Counted from the stretch's first letter, positions 8,926 through 18,352 are shown. The stretch: DNA of 64,000 nt from Pseudothermotoga_B sp051235805 (GCF_051235805.1 NZ_JBPNXV010000001.1:434001-498000), one strand, 5' to 3'. The notes: generated by a model not told the origin, from the sequence alone. Numbers and translations are program-made.

Positions 8926-10033
8926 CTGCCATACCTCCTCTGTAAGGATTTATCAGTGCCGTTCTCTTCTGAACGATTATTTGATCTGGCACAGCCGCTC
9001 TGATTTTAACAGGACCCCTTCTCACACTGAGCCATCCCAATCCGGCTATTGCTAACTCTTCTCCTGCAGTCAGTTCGAACTCCCTTTCACTCCACTTGAG
9101 AGATTCAAAAGATGGTTCTTTCGGTTTACAAGGTGGAACTAACAACCTTCCATATTGTCTTTTCCACAGATCATCGGCTTTTTCAGAATTGGTCAAGTGA
9201 AACTTCACACCTTCGCTTGCGAAGATCTGAAAGATCGGTGCGAGTTCCGTAGAGAAAATAATCTGTAGCTTGCACATTCCACCCAGAAAGATAACTGTAT
9301 CTCTCTGTGGTTTGAAGGTCTTTCTACTCAAGTGCTTCTCAGCGACAATCTGTTTTTGGCAATTAGGGGGTAACAGATCGATCACGCGGTGCTTTGTCAG
9401 AATTCCTGGAGAATCGTATATAACAGTTTTATTCATTTTGGCGCTTATCAGACCAAGTGTAGTTCCAGGAAATGGTGTGATACTGATGTCTGCACCCGTC
9501 AAAGCATGTACAAGAGATGATTTTCCAACATTCGTCACACCCACAAAGAGTATTCTGTTGAAATCGCTCAACCTCGTGGCAAGTCTTCTGATACCATATT
9601 TTCTGAGTGTACTGGTCAAATAGATTCCCTCGATTCGTTCGTCTTGAACTCTCTGCAGACTCCAATTTTCAATCTCTTGTATCGTCACAGCTCTTGGTAG
9701 AAGATCGATCTTGTTCACGACGAGTATCTTTCTGGAATCTTTCAGAATCTCAGATAGTACTGGCTCATGACTGCCCTCGAAATCTGTTATGTCCACAACC
9801 CAAACGATTACCTCGAAATCTTTGACAATCTTCAAAAGAGAGTTGGTGAAACTCTTCGAAATTATGACTGGCTCCAATTTTCCATAGTGTCTTGCTCTGA
9901 AACACCTTTGACAGAGTATCTCTTCACCTTGCTCTTTTCTTCTTGTGAATACTTCAAGTGGTATGAAACCTGGCTTCTTTTCATCATCGTGTTGTATCTG
10001 TGCGCCACAGCCCTTGCATTTCACAGTCATCAC
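8918..10033 (-). CDS. yqeH: YqeH-like circularly permuted GTPase
   Basis: 371 residues. An N-terminal zinc finger (CKGCG and CQRC) precedes a permuted G domain: NKIDLL (G4) comes before GVTNVGKSS (G1) and DSPGI (G3), the order diagnostic of YqeH/RsgA-type GTPases. YqeH in B. subtilis is involved in 30S ribosome assembly. It sits directly after yqeG, the conserved yqeG-yqeH pairing of Firmicutes-like operons. Start is GTG at 10033 or the adjacent ATG at 10030. Confidence 0.93.
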   Translation of the reverse strand: MMTVKCKGCGAQIQHDDEKKPGFIPLEVFTRRKEQGEEILCQRCFRARHYGKLEPVIISKSFTNSLLKIVKDFEVIVWVVDITDFEGSHEPVLSEILKDSRKILVVNKIDLLPRAVTIQEIENWSLQRVQDERIEGIYLTSTLRKYGIRRLATRLSDFNRILFVGVTNVGKSSLVHALTGADISITPFPGTTLGLISAKMNKTVIYDSPGILTKHRVIDLLPPNCQKQIVAEKHLSRKTFKPQRDTVIFLGGMCKLQIIFSTELAPIFQIFASEGVKFHLTNSEKADDLWKRQYGRLLVPPCKPKEPSFESLKWSEREFELTAGEELAIAGLGWLSVRRGPVKIRAAVPDQIIVQKRTALINPYRGGMADE

Positions 10034-10518
10034 CTTTTTCTCAGAAAGAGGAAAAGCACTCTCTCAAAAACTCTTAGCACCTTTGTGCCAAAGAATTCAG
10101 TTTTGCTCAGCGGCTTCACCTTTACAGTGTATGCTCCAAGCAGATTTCCTGCTAAGACATCGGTGAAGATCTGATCACCTATTAAGACAACACGCTTTAC
10201 ATCGATACCTTGACTCAGCAAAGACTCCTTTATCTTCTTTGTGAAAGGTTTTCTCACCCTCCAGATCACATCCACGCCGTCTAAGGAGATCTGCCTTGGT
10301 TTGCCATTTGACGCTATGATGATCTTGCCATTCGAACTCAATATCTTCTTCAAAAGTAGTTGAAATCTCTCTTCTATCTTTTGGCTTCTCCAATAACCAA
10401 GTGTGTTGTCGAAATCGAAGATAAAGACATCTCTGCCGCTGTTGAAAAATCTATCCACATCAAGTGACGAAAGATCCTCCAGAAATTCCTGTGGGAGCAG
10501 TTTTCTAAATACGCCCAT
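10030..10518 (-). CDS. yqeG: YqeG-family HAD phosphatase
   Basis: 162 residues with the HAD motif I DFDNTL (nucleophile and acid Asp), motif II IIIASNGK and motif III VVLIGDQIFTDV, matching the YqeG HAD IIIA subfamily. Substrate is not established. It overlaps yqeH by 4 bp and the upstream DUF4911 gene by 14 bp. Confidence 0.93.
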   Translation of the reverse strand: MGVFRKLLPQEFLEDLSSLDVDRFFNSGRDVFIFDFDNTLGYWRSQKIEERFQLLLKKILSSNGKIIIASNGKPRQISLDGVDVIWRVRKPFTKKIKESLLSQGIDVKRVVLIGDQIFTDVLAGNLLGAYTVKVKPLSKTEFFGTKVLRVFERVLFLFLRKR

Positions 10519-10732
10519 CGTTTTTCTTGCAACTCACTATCTCGAAATCGATATGATCTTTGACTGTTTCAAGAAAACTCAAAAGATCTTCCAAGAGATC
10601 GCCGGGAACTAATATTCTCAGAAGGCCGTCCTCGTACTTTCTCAGATTCACCAAGTTGTCTTCTGCTTCGAGTATGTAGCCCAATTTGTGTACGTCTTCT
10701 TTGTTTATTCTCAGATAAAGATCATACTCCAT
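10505..10732 (-). CDS. DUF4911-like small protein
   Basis: A 75-residue protein, MEYDLYLRINKEDVHKLGYI..., with an alternating beta/alpha character resembling small DUF4911 proteins. No catalytic motif. It lies between plsY (17 bp away) and yqeG (14 bp overlap), so it is clearly within the operon. The family call is from recall of the N-terminal pattern and is moderate; the coding call is firm. Confidence 0.7.
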   Translation of the reverse strand: MEYDLYLRINKEDVHKLGYILEAEDNLVNLRKYEDGLLRILVPGDLLEDLLSFLETVKDHIDFEIVSCKKNDGRI

Positions 10733-10749
10733 GAGTTATACCTCCGTGA

Positions 10750-11373
10750 TTAGTATAAGCCAGAAGATTTACGTTTAGTGCGAACTTTCAGAAAAAATCT
10801 GCGCCAATCTTTCCAATGCTTGTAGCTCACAACGGCAAAATTCCCAGTATACAAGGCTAATACGTGAAAATCACCACTCAAAGTTTTGTAGAAAACAAAA
10901 ACACCCAACACCAAAAAACCAATCAAAACTCTAAAAGAGTCTTCTTCAACGGTCGTCCTTCTCTTGAAAAGACTGAACAAACTGAACACCGTGCCAAGGA
11001 TGACTGGTCCTTGCCATTTGGTTAGTACAGACCAAGCACCAAAGGTTGTTGCCACCGCCTTACCCCCTTTGAATTTGAGCATAGGGGAGAAGGCATGTCC
11101 CATCACACCAGCCAAAGCGGCAACGGCTATCGTGTATTCATTTTTTATCAAGCCCAGCAGAATGAACAGAAAGAGTGGAAAGGTTCCTTTAAAATAGTCA
11201 AGAGCAAGTGCAGTAATTCCCCATTTGAAACCTTTGGCACGCCAGAGATTCGTTGAACCTGGATTTGAATCTCTGACCTTGGACAGATCTACACCCAGTT
11301 TCTTGGCAATTATATAGGAAAACATTACAGATCCAGAGAGAAACTGCAGAACTATCACCAAGAAATCAAACAT
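10750..11373 (-). CDS. plsY: Acyl-phosphate:glycerol-3-phosphate acyltransferase PlsY
   Basis: A 207-residue multi-pass membrane enzyme that makes lysophosphatidate from acyl-phosphate and glycerol-3-phosphate. Conserved PlsY motifs are present: GSVMFSYIIAK, DSNPGSTNLWRAKG and GHAFSPMLKFKGGKAVATTFG. It overlaps the upstream glycosyltransferase by 8 bp, suggesting a joint role in membrane lipid or glycolipid synthesis. Confidence 0.96.
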   Translation of the reverse strand: MFDFLVIVLQFLSGSVMFSYIIAKKLGVDLSKVRDSNPGSTNLWRAKGFKWGITALALDYFKGTFPLFLFILLGLIKNEYTIAVAALAGVMGHAFSPMLKFKGGKAVATTFGAWSVLTKWQGPVILGTVFSLFSLFKRRTTVEEDSFRVLIGFLVLGVFVFYKTLSGDFHVLALYTGNFAVVSYKHWKDWRRFFLKVRTKRKSSGLY

Positions 11374-12445
11374 CTATCTTCCTTCCTTTCCACGTGACCT
11401 TTCTTAGGAAAATTGCTTTGAAAAGCGATGAGAAAAATACAAAAAGAAAGAAACCGTAAGAAATAGGATAAAAGACAGTGTCCAACAATGTGTAGTCACC
11501 CGTTCTCCGACCTACCACAAAAAGTTGCAGAGCGAAGAGAAAATAATAAAAAAACATCTTCAAGTTGAAAAGGTTCACTGCTGCCGAGTACAACCCAGCG
11601 ATCCAAAAGAAGAGTAGAAAAAAATGCACTCCAGAAGATCTCGCGCCGAGCGACATGTTTTTCGTAAAACCTTCAAACATCTGTTTGATACCAAGTGGAT
11701 ACATACGAAACCTAACAACTTTTCCTCCGAGAAAATTGTTTACCTTCAGACCATGTTTTAGAAAGAGCCTGCCAAGTTTTATGTCTTCGAGAACTCCATC
11801 TCTGACCGCCGAATGTCCCTTTGTTCTCTCATAGTTTTCTCTGCTGGTTACGATGACAGGTCCGTACGCACCGATTGGTCTGCGATTGAAGATGAAAAAG
11901 GAGCCAATCGAGGCTATAACTATAAGATTGAATGGCAAAGTCAAATGTTCGTAAAACCTTTCAAACCTTTGATGGGGCCAAACTGCCAAAAGTCCCCCTT
12001 TCACATGATAGAGAGAGACCAAGGTTTGAATCGCGTTTTGATCAGGTTCCACATCTGCATCCATGAAGATCAAAATCTGTCCTTTAGAACTCTTATAGCC
12101 ATTCCAGCACGCCCAAGATTTACCAACCCACCCTTTTGGCGGTTCGTCAAGAAGATCTATTAGCCTTACTCCCTCGTGCTGCAGAACAAATTCCCTTGTT
12201 CTGTCTGTGGAATTGTCGTTGACCACTATTATTTCCATGTTGCTGTAGCTCTGAGTTTTCAAAAGTGCCAAGAGCTTCGACAAATTCACTTCTTCGTTTC
12301 TTGCTGGTATGATCACAGAAACAAAGGGTGTGTATCTTGAGTTTTGTTCTGTCAAGAATTTCATTCTTGCAAAGAGCAACCAGCCTATCATCCAAGAACT
12401 AATCAACAAGAGGTGTTCAAAAGTGACTCGAATCATTTGTTTCAC
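11366..12445 (-). CDS. Membrane family-2 glycosyltransferase (CrtQ/CruC-like)
   Basis: 359 residues: an N-terminal membrane anchor, a GT-A domain starting VSVIIPARNEE with VVNDNSTDRT and the metal motif DADVE, a KSWACWNGY segment, and three or four C-terminal membrane helices. The layout resembles membrane glycosyltransferases acting on lipid acceptors such as carotenoid glucosyltransferases. With plsY directly downstream, a glycolipid role is plausible but unproven. It is the first gene of the operon; the next gene upstream, rplI, is divergent. Confidence 0.88.
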   Translation of the reverse strand: MKQMIRVTFEHLLLISSWMIGWLLFARMKFLTEQNSRYTPFVSVIIPARNEEVNLSKLLALLKTQSYSNMEIIVVNDNSTDRTREFVLQHEGVRLIDLLDEPPKGWVGKSWACWNGYKSSKGQILIFMDADVEPDQNAIQTLVSLYHVKGGLLAVWPHQRFERFYEHLTLPFNLIVIASIGSFFIFNRRPIGAYGPVIVTSRENYERTKGHSAVRDGVLEDIKLGRLFLKHGLKVNNFLGGKVVRFRMYPLGIKQMFEGFTKNMSLGARSSGVHFFLLFFWIAGLYSAAVNLFNLKMFFYYFLFALQLFVVGRRTGDYTLLDTVFYPISYGFFLFVFFSSLFKAIFLRKVTWKGRKIDV

Positions 12446-12513
12446 CTCAAAATTGCACCATTTTACAAAAATATCTTAACACGAAAATTCAATCTCTTTT
12501 GTTCAAAAGATCA

Positions 12514-12543
12514 TTCAAAACGATCGATAAGATAGTCTATAAT
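12514..12543 (+). promoter_or_regulatory. Probable promoter of the rplI operon
   Basis: TTCAAA and TATAAT are separated by 18 bp in the 96-200 bp divergent spacer between the glycosyltransferase and rplI. The -10 element ends 22 bp before the rplI ATG, leaving room for the GGGAGG ribosome site. Confidence 0.6.
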
Positions 12544-12565
12544 GAAGTTGAAGGGAGGTCGGAAA

Positions 12566-13021
12566 ATGAAAGTTGTATTTTTGAAGGATGTAGCGGGTGT
12601 CGGGAAAGCAGGCGAATTGAAAGAAGTAAAGGATGGATATGCGAGAAATTATCTCATACCAAGAGGACTGGCGATACCTGCAACTGAAGGTGAGATAAAG
12701 AGAATCGAAAACGAGAAAACAACAAAGATTCGCAAAGAAGATCTAACAAAGAAGAAGAGCGAAGAAATGCTTAAGGCTCTTCAGAGACAAGTGCACAAAG
12801 TTTACGTCAAAGTTGGTGGCGGTGGAAAACTCTTCGGTGCATTGACTTCGGTTAGTCTTTCGGAGGTGCTCTCAAAGAATACCTCCTTGGAGATAGACAA
12901 GAAGTGGATCCATCTTGAAAAACCCATCAAAGAGGTAGGACTGTACGATGTTGAAATGCATTTACCTGGAGGTGTCAAAGGAACAATCAAGATCGAGGTG
13001 CTGGGCGAAGAGAAAGGGTGA
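12566..13021 (+). CDS. rplI: 50S ribosomal protein L9
   Basis: The conserved L9 N-terminus MKVVFLKDVAGVGKAGELKEV followed by DGYARNYLIPRGLA is seen, then the long connecting helix and the C-terminal rRNA-binding domain; 151 residues. I start at 12566 because the family begins MKV and GGGAGG lies just upstream; an ATG at 12542 would overlap the -10 element. It heads the operon to the RNase Z-like, nfeD and stomatin genes. Confidence 0.97.
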   Translation: MKVVFLKDVAGVGKAGELKEVKDGYARNYLIPRGLAIPATEGEIKRIENEKTTKIRKEDLTKKKSEEMLKALQRQVHKVYVKVGGGGKLFGALTSVSLSEVLSKNTSLEIDKKWIHLEKPIKEVGLYDVEMHLPGGVKGTIKIEVLGEEKG

Positions 13022-13866
13022 GTGTACTGTTACTGGAAATATATTCAAAGGCTCTGTACTCAACTTGGGTTTACTATGCACCTGAAAGGATTCTTTTCGA
13101 CGCAGGTGAAGGTGTTGCACTCACGATGTCCAACAGAATCTACGCAATTAGGCATATCTTTCTAACTCATGGTCATATAGATCATATATCAGGTTTATGG
13201 ACGATCATCAACACACGCAACAATTCGATGGGTGACAGAGAAAAGCCGTTGATGGTCTATTACCCAAAGGGTAATAGTGCCATAGAAGAATGGCTTGAGT
13301 TCATAAATAAAGCGAATAACGATCTGAGATTTGAACTGATCCAGTTGCCTGTTGTGGCAGGAGAAAAAGTCTTTCTGAGGCAAGCAGGCGGTTTCGCAAG
13401 ATACATAGTGCCATTCAGAGTAAAACACACGATACAGGATTTCAGTCTCGGGTATAATGTAATTGAGACTCGAAGAAGGTTGAAAAGTGAGTACAGGGAT
13501 CTCCCAGAAGACGAAATAAGCAAGCTTTCACGAACTCTTGGGCCAGATGAGATCACGGAAGTCTATGAAAAAAAGATATTGACGATATCTGGAGATACCT
13601 TCGGCATTGACCCAAAGGACGCACAAGATAGTGAAATCTTGGTACACGAATGCACATTTCTGAAAAGCAGCGACAGAAAGATGAATGCACACGCTTCACT
13701 TGAAGAGGTAATAGAAATAGCTTGCCAAGCCAATGTCCGCAGATTGATCTTGTATCACATATCTTCCAGATACAGCGGCAAAATAGAGAAATACCTGAAG
13801 AATTTGGGAGAATCTGTGAATTTCGAGATACACTACGTTGACCCCGAAGTGGTGTTCACACTTTGA
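13018..13866 (+). CDS. Ribonuclease Z-like metallo-beta-lactamase-fold hydrolase
   Basis: 282 residues. The metal-binding motif HIFLTHGHIDHISG near residue 45, a later SGDT segment and HECTFL support the tRNase Z/arylsulfatase-like group of the metallo-beta-lactamase superfamily. Typical RNase Z processes tRNA 3' trailers. However, tRNA-Thr in this window encodes CCA, and Thermotoga tRNase Z is known to cut after CCA, so that role fits. GTG start overlaps the rplI stop (GTGA). Confidence 0.8.
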   Translation: MSVLLLEIYSKALYSTWVYYAPERILFDAGEGVALTMSNRIYAIRHIFLTHGHIDHISGLWTIINTRNNSMGDREKPLMVYYPKGNSAIEEWLEFINKANNDLRFELIQLPVVAGEKVFLRQAGGFARYIVPFRVKHTIQDFSLGYNVIETRRRLKSEYRDLPEDEISKLSRTLGPDEITEVYEKKILTISGDTFGIDPKDAQDSEILVHECTFLKSSDRKMNAHASLEEVIEIACQANVRRLILYHISSRYSGKIEKYLKNLGESVNFEIHYVDPEVVFTL

Positions 13867-13880
13867 AAGGGGTGGTTGTT

Positions 13881-14321
13881 GTGGAACCATTTGTGGTCTG
13901 GCTGATCTTTGGTGTGTTTTTTGTGATAGCGGAGATTTTCACACCCACCTTCTTCTTGCTTTGGTTTGGCATAGGAGCTTTTGTTGCCTCGGCAGTTAGC
14001 ATCGTTTTTGGGACTCTGGTTCAGGTCATTGTTTTCATAGTCGCTTCTGGTATCTTAGTGGTCTTGACAAGGCCCCTGACGAAGAATTTGACGAAACAAG
14101 AACCTCGTAAGATACACATCTATGAGATAATAGGCAAAACCGCTACTGTGGTTGAAAGTATCGATAACGACAAAGGCACAGGTTTGGTAAAGGTGAATGG
14201 TGATATCTGGAGAGCGTATTCAAGCGACAACTCAGTCGTTCCAGAAAGTGAGAAGGTCAGAATAATAAAGGTCGATGGCGCACATTTGATTGTTGAAAAA
14301 CTCAAAGGAGGTGAAGAATGA
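13881..14321 (+). CDS. NfeD-family membrane protein
   Basis: 146 residues. Three hydrophobic helices (VVWLIFGVFFVIAEIFTPTFF, a Gly/Ala-rich second helix and a third at about 48-65) are followed by a small OB-fold-type domain with IIGKTATVVESI and GLVKVNGDIWRAYS. This is the NfeD arrangement, normally paired with a stomatin/SPFH protein, as here. I prefer GTG 13881, which gives MEPFVVWL and sits behind AAAGGGGTGG; a TTG at 13863 overlapping the previous stop is possible. Confidence 0.9.
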   Translation: MEPFVVWLIFGVFFVIAEIFTPTFFLLWFGIGAFVASAVSIVFGTLVQVIVFIVASGILVVLTRPLTKNLTKQEPRKIHIYEIIGKTATVVESIDNDKGTGLVKVNGDIWRAYSSDNSVVPESEKVRIIKVDGAHLIVEKLKGGEE

Positions 14322-15244
14322 TGTTAATAGCCCTTGGTGTTATTGCCGTTTTGATACTTATAGTTGCTGCAACCGGTATCAGAATAGTCAGACCCTACCA
14401 GCGGGGATTAATAGAAAGACTGGGAAAGTTTCACCGAGAGGCAGGACCTGGTATACATTTTATCGTACCATTCTTCGACAGAATGACGCGCGTTGATTTG
14501 AGAGAAATGGTCATAGATGTTCCTCCCCAGGAAGTGATTACAAAAGACAACGTTGTTGTAACAGTCGATGCGGTGATCTACTATGAAGTCACCGATGCAT
14601 ACAGAGTTGTGTACAACGTCAACAACTTTCAATTTGCGACTTTGAAGCTCGCTCAGACGAATTTGAGAAACGTGATCGGAGAACTGGAATTAGATCAAAC
14701 CCTCACGTCGCGAGAGAAGATAAACACAAAACTGAGAACGGTTCTCGATGATGCCACCGACAAATGGGGTGTTAGAATAACCAGAGTCGAGATAAAGAAG
14801 ATCGATCCACCCAAAGATATTACAGACGCGATGAGTAAACAAATGAAAGCAGAAAGAACAAAAAGAGCAGCGATTCTCGAAGCAGAGGGTGTAAAACAAG
14901 CCGAGATTCTAAAGGCTGAAGGAGAAAGAAACGCAGCAATACTGAGAGCTGAGGGTGAAGCAGAAGCCATCAAGAAGGTTGCCGAAGCAAACAGATTCAA
15001 ACTCATCGCAGAGGCGCAGGGGCAAGCAGAGGCTATCATGAATGTCTTCAAAGCGATTCACGAGGGGGCACCTACGAGTGACCTCATAGCGATAAGATAT
15101 CTTGACGCATTGAAAGAGATTGCAAACGGCAAGGCAACAAAGATATTCTTGCCGATGGAAGCTTCTGCCATTTTGTCGAGTCTGGCAGGCATAGCTGAAG
15201 TGTTGAAGAAAGAGCCTGAGGGAGAGGAGAAAAAAGAAGGGTGA
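14318..15244 (+). CDS. SPFH/stomatin-like protein (QmcA/slipin type)
   Basis: 308 residues: one N-terminal membrane helix, then the SPFH domain (IRIVRPYQRGLIERLGKFHREAGPG, VDLREMVIDVPPQEVITKDNV) and a long Ala/Glu-rich coiled coil (about 190-250). Such proteins form membrane-bound oligomeric cages or microdomains. Overlaps the nfeD gene by 4 bp, and the following membrane gene by 4 bp. Confidence 0.94.
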   Translation: MMLIALGVIAVLILIVAATGIRIVRPYQRGLIERLGKFHREAGPGIHFIVPFFDRMTRVDLREMVIDVPPQEVITKDNVVVTVDAVIYYEVTDAYRVVYNVNNFQFATLKLAQTNLRNVIGELELDQTLTSREKINTKLRTVLDDATDKWGVRITRVEIKKIDPPKDITDAMSKQMKAERTKRAAILEAEGVKQAEILKAEGERNAAILRAEGEAEAIKKVAEANRFKLIAEAQGQAEAIMNVFKAIHEGAPTSDLIAIRYLDALKEIANGKATKIFLPMEASAILSSLAGIAEVLKKEPEGEEKKEG

Positions 15245-15753
15245 AAGAGTTTTTAAAGGATTTCGTGATGGGGTTGATCTATTCATTAACAGGCATAGGG
15301 ATTGCCCTGCCAATTGTGTGGGCTGATTTCTCGGGAACGGCTAACATGACGCTTGTTCCCTTTTCGTCGATAAATGCACTCGTAACACTTGGAGTGTTGC
15401 TCACCTACACATCAACCTTTGGTCAGTATGGTGTTAGAGATTTCTTCGTTTGTGTTCTCATTGCCTTTCTGTTTCACATAGGGAGACTATCTGTATATCT
15501 CGAAAACGAAGACAAGAGATTCAGGGTGTTCTTTCTGACTATGGGTTTCACAAAGAAAGAGTATGTAACCACATATCTTTTGAAAAGATCTACCAAAAGA
15601 AACTTGTCCTCTGTTTTGATCTGTTGGGGTTTGTTCACAGCAGTACTTGTTCTGAACAGAGTCTCGCCCAGCCATGAACTGAGCAAACTCATTTTGGGCC
15701 TTCTGCTCACTATCTTGGGATTTACCTCTTCTTTACTGGACAGAAAAGAATAA
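15241..15753 (+). CDS. Uncharacterised integral membrane protein
   Basis: 170 residues with about four membrane segments: two near residues 10-28 and 43-60, one at about 68-82, and two closely spaced at the C-terminus (LSSVLICWGLFTAVLVL, LILGLLLTILGFTSSLL). The central charged stretch NEDKRFRVFFLTMGFTKKEY lies between them. No family recognised. GTG start overlaps the stomatin gene, which suggests a link with the NfeD/SPFH pair. Confidence 0.75.
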   Translation: MKEFLKDFVMGLIYSLTGIGIALPIVWADFSGTANMTLVPFSSINALVTLGVLLTYTSTFGQYGVRDFFVCVLIAFLFHIGRLSVYLENEDKRFRVFFLTMGFTKKEYVTTYLLKRSTKRNLSSVLICWGLFTAVLVLNRVSPSHELSKLILGLLLTILGFTSSLLDRKE

Positions 15754-15806
15754 ATTCCGACCAAGATGGTAGAATATTAATGTGATGAAAATCGGGAGGT
15801 GCAACA

Positions 15807-16469
15807 ATGGCATTGATAAATCAGAAGGATGCAAAGTATTTGGAAAAGGTCTTTTCCGAACAACTGAAGGACCCAGTGAAGATTTTGATCTTCGTCGATG
15901 ATGCAAGTGAATGTGAGTACTGTGACGTCACAAAACAGGTACTCGAAGAACTTTCTGCGATCGACAATAAGATCGAGATGTATTCTTACCATGTCAAAAA
16001 GGACAGAGAGATAGCACAGCAATACGCGGTTGAATTGACACCTGCAATTGTGTTGCTTGACAAAGATGGAAATGACACAAGAGTGAGATTTTACGGGATC
16101 CCATCTGGTCATGAGTTCTCCAGCTTGATACAAGACATAATAGCCATTTCGACAGGAAAACCACCTTTCTTCAACAGCCAGCAGATAGAGAGCATTCGTT
16201 CAATAAAGAATCCTTTGAATATAAAAGTCTTTGTCACGCCAACATGCCCTTATTGCCCAAAGGCAGTGCTCATGGCACATAGTGCCGCGATGATAAACCC
16301 CAACATAGTCGCAGAGATGATAGAAGCGAATGAATTTCCAGAACTCAGTATGAAATATGGAATCTCTTCGGTTCCACACACATTTGTAAATGACGAACAC
16401 AACTTTGTAGGAGCTTATCCAGAAAATGCTTTCATTCAAGAACTGTTGAAAACGGCTGGTGAGAACTGA
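15807..16469 (+). CDS. Protein disulfide oxidoreductase (PDO), double thioredoxin fold
   Basis: 220 residues with two thioredoxin-like units, each with an active CxxC: SECEYC in the first and TPTCPYC in the second. This is the PDO/glutaredoxin-like protein of hyperthermophiles, which forms or reduces cytosolic disulfides. It has GGGAGGTG before its ATG and overlaps trxB, its expected electron donor. Confidence 0.95.
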   Translation: MALINQKDAKYLEKVFSEQLKDPVKILIFVDDASECEYCDVTKQVLEELSAIDNKIEMYSYHVKKDREIAQQYAVELTPAIVLLDKDGNDTRVRFYGIPSGHEFSSLIQDIIAISTGKPPFFNSQQIESIRSIKNPLNIKVFVTPTCPYCPKAVLMAHSAAMINPNIVAEMIEANEFPELSMKYGISSVPHTFVNDEHNFVGAYPENAFIQELLKTAGEN

Positions 16470-16470
16470 G

Positions 16471-17418
16471 ATGTTGTTTGATTTGGGTAGAAGAGATGAA
16501 ATAAGAGACTATTATGACGTTATCACAGTAGGGGGAGGACCAGCCGCCCTCGGGGCGGCGGTTTACGCCAAACGAGCAGGTTTGAGTGTGCTTGTTGTCG
16601 AAAAGACAGTTGAAGGTGGCCAGCTCAATCTAACTACTTATATAGACAACTATCTTGGTTTCCCGTCGATCGAGGGGCAAGAACTAGCAAGAAAAATGAA
16701 AGAACACGCACAGTTGCTTGGTGCAGAGTTTCTGGGCACCCAAGTACAAGAACTGATACTGAATGAAGGGGAAAGAATTGTGAAAACCGAGGATGGACAA
16801 TCGATAAGCGCAGGTGTGGTAATGATCGCAACCGGTGCAGAGCCTAAGAAACTGCAAGTTCCAGGAGAGGAAAGATTCACAGCCAAAGGTATATCGTATT
16901 GTGCTACTTGTGACGGATATTTTTTCAGAGACAGAGATGTCGCCGTTATAGGCGGTGGAGATACAGCCATAAATGATGCTCTGTATTTGACAAAGATAGC
17001 AAGATCAGTTACGGTGGTGCACAGACGAGATAAGCTCAGAGCAGTCAAGATACTTCAGGATAAAGCTTTTGCAAATCAAAAGATCAAATTTGAATTCAAC
17101 AAGATCGTCGAGAGTTTCCAAGGTGACAACAAACTTCAGGAAATAGTCTTGAAAGATACAGTAACAGGTGATTTGAAGAGACTGAAAGTTGATGGTGTTT
17201 TCATTGCGATTGGCCTTAGGCCGAATTCCGACTTGGTGAAGGGTTTAGTACAAACCGATGAAAATGGTTACATAGTCACCGATGAATGGATGCAGACAAG
17301 TCTTCCCAGAGTATACGCGATAGGCGATGTGAGGAAAAAGAGTGTGAGACAGATAATAACGGCAGTCTCAGATGGAGCCATAGCGGCAATACACGCTGCC
17401 GAGAACTACTTTTCATGA
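16471..17418 (+). CDS. trxB: Thioredoxin reductase
   Basis: 315 residues. FAD-binding GGGPAALGAA, redox CATC in YCATCDGYFF, NAD(P)H-binding GGGDTAIND and the C-terminal FAD motif YAIGDV are all present. I place the start at ATG 16471; a GTG at 16459 inside the PDO gene would add four residues. The pair with PDO makes an NAD(P)H to TrxB to PDO redox chain. Confidence 0.96.
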   Translation: MLFDLGRRDEIRDYYDVITVGGGPAALGAAVYAKRAGLSVLVVEKTVEGGQLNLTTYIDNYLGFPSIEGQELARKMKEHAQLLGAEFLGTQVQELILNEGERIVKTEDGQSISAGVVMIATGAEPKKLQVPGEERFTAKGISYCATCDGYFFRDRDVAVIGGGDTAINDALYLTKIARSVTVVHRRDKLRAVKILQDKAFANQKIKFEFNKIVESFQGDNKLQEIVLKDTVTGDLKRLKVDGVFIAIGLRPNSDLVKGLVQTDENGYIVTDEWMQTSLPRVYAIGDVRKKSVRQIITAVSDGAIAAIHAAENYFS

Positions 17419-17442
17419 AGATTTGTTCAAAGAGATGAGTAC

Positions 17443-18144
17443 TTATCTTCTCAAGGTAGACAGATCGTTTCTCATGATCAATTCCAAGTAATAAGCTGGT
17501 TCAGTTTGATTTTGAACATAAATCCATCGCTGCATGTACAGAATCTGAGTTTCTCTATGGATCATCAGAAGTCTTCTTTCGTTGTCCTGTGCCAACCGAG
17601 GGACTACTACTTGTTCAACCTTGGATATTGATAGATCTGTTTCATTGATAAGTATTTTCGCAATTGATTTTGATAGATCTTTTTCGTCGAAGATCGGTGC
17701 TATCTGTGGGTGAAGGTAGGAATCTTCAACAGCTATGGGTATGTCATCAACATAGCGGAGCCTCGAAACATAAAGGCATTCTGTTGTTTCTTTGTATCGA
17801 AGCTTGCGTTTGAGTTTCTCGCCCAAGTCTATGCGCTTTTTCTGCAAGACCACGTTTTTTGAGAGAATGTTCAAGGTTTCCAAAGCATAACTCAAGCTTA
17901 TTAGTGGTTCAAAACCGATGGAGGGCCTCATTTTCCTCACAAAGGTTCCTGTTCCATGTTTCTTCACAAGAAAGCCTTCCAGAACGAGACTATCTATAGC
18001 CGCTCTAACGGTGGCTCTGCTGACTTTGTAGGTTTTCATAAGATCAAATTCTGAAGGGATCTTTTCTTCCTCTTTCCAGTGACCAGCGAGTATCTTGTCT
18101 TTCAATTCCTGTTTTAACTGAACATAAAGCGGTATATCACTCAT
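17443..18144 (-). CDS. GntR-family transcriptional regulator (HutC/UTRA type)
   Basis: About 233 residues from ATG 18144 (MSDIPLYVQLKQ, the classic start of this subfamily). The winged helix-turn-helix covers residues 4-70 (EEKIPSEFDLMKTYKVSRATVRAAIDSLVLEGF), followed by a UTRA ligand domain with YVSRLRYVDDIPIAVEDSYLHP. TTG starts up to 18180 are open, but 18180 would lie only about 10 bases after the likely transcription start. UTRA regulators sense small sugars or acids; the target is unknown. It faces minC divergently and converges on trxB. Confidence 0.9.
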   Translation of the reverse strand: MSDIPLYVQLKQELKDKILAGHWKEEEKIPSEFDLMKTYKVSRATVRAAIDSLVLEGFLVKKHGTGTFVRKMRPSIGFEPLISLSYALETLNILSKNVVLQKKRIDLGEKLKRKLRYKETTECLYVSRLRYVDDIPIAVEDSYLHPQIAPIFDEKDLSKSIAKILINETDLSISKVEQVVVPRLAQDNERRLLMIHRETQILYMQRWIYVQNQTEPAYYLELIMRNDLSTLRR

Positions 18145-18352
18145 TTTGTCTATCAACTGATCACTTCCCAAAAATGTCAAAGATTTCTGTTTATTAATTA
18201 TACTCTATACTGAACAACTAAAACCTTTTGCAAGCTCGCCAAGAAAATATAAAGGCGGACATAGCGAGAATTGACTAACGGTGCCCTTTCCTATACTGAT
18301 AAGAGTGTATATCGTGATACAATCATAGATGATACATCGGGGGTGATTGGTA
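18145..18352. promoter_or_regulatory. Divergent promoter region, GntR regulator / minC
   Basis: About 200 bp without a gene. On the minus strand a TATAAT (18197-18202) is a good -10 for the regulator. On the plus strand TTGACT at about 18272 followed by TATACT or TACTGA (15-17 bp spacing) is a candidate minC promoter. TATACT-C-TATACT repeats beside the regulator -10 may form part of an operator; no clean GntR-type palindrome was found. Confidence 0.45.
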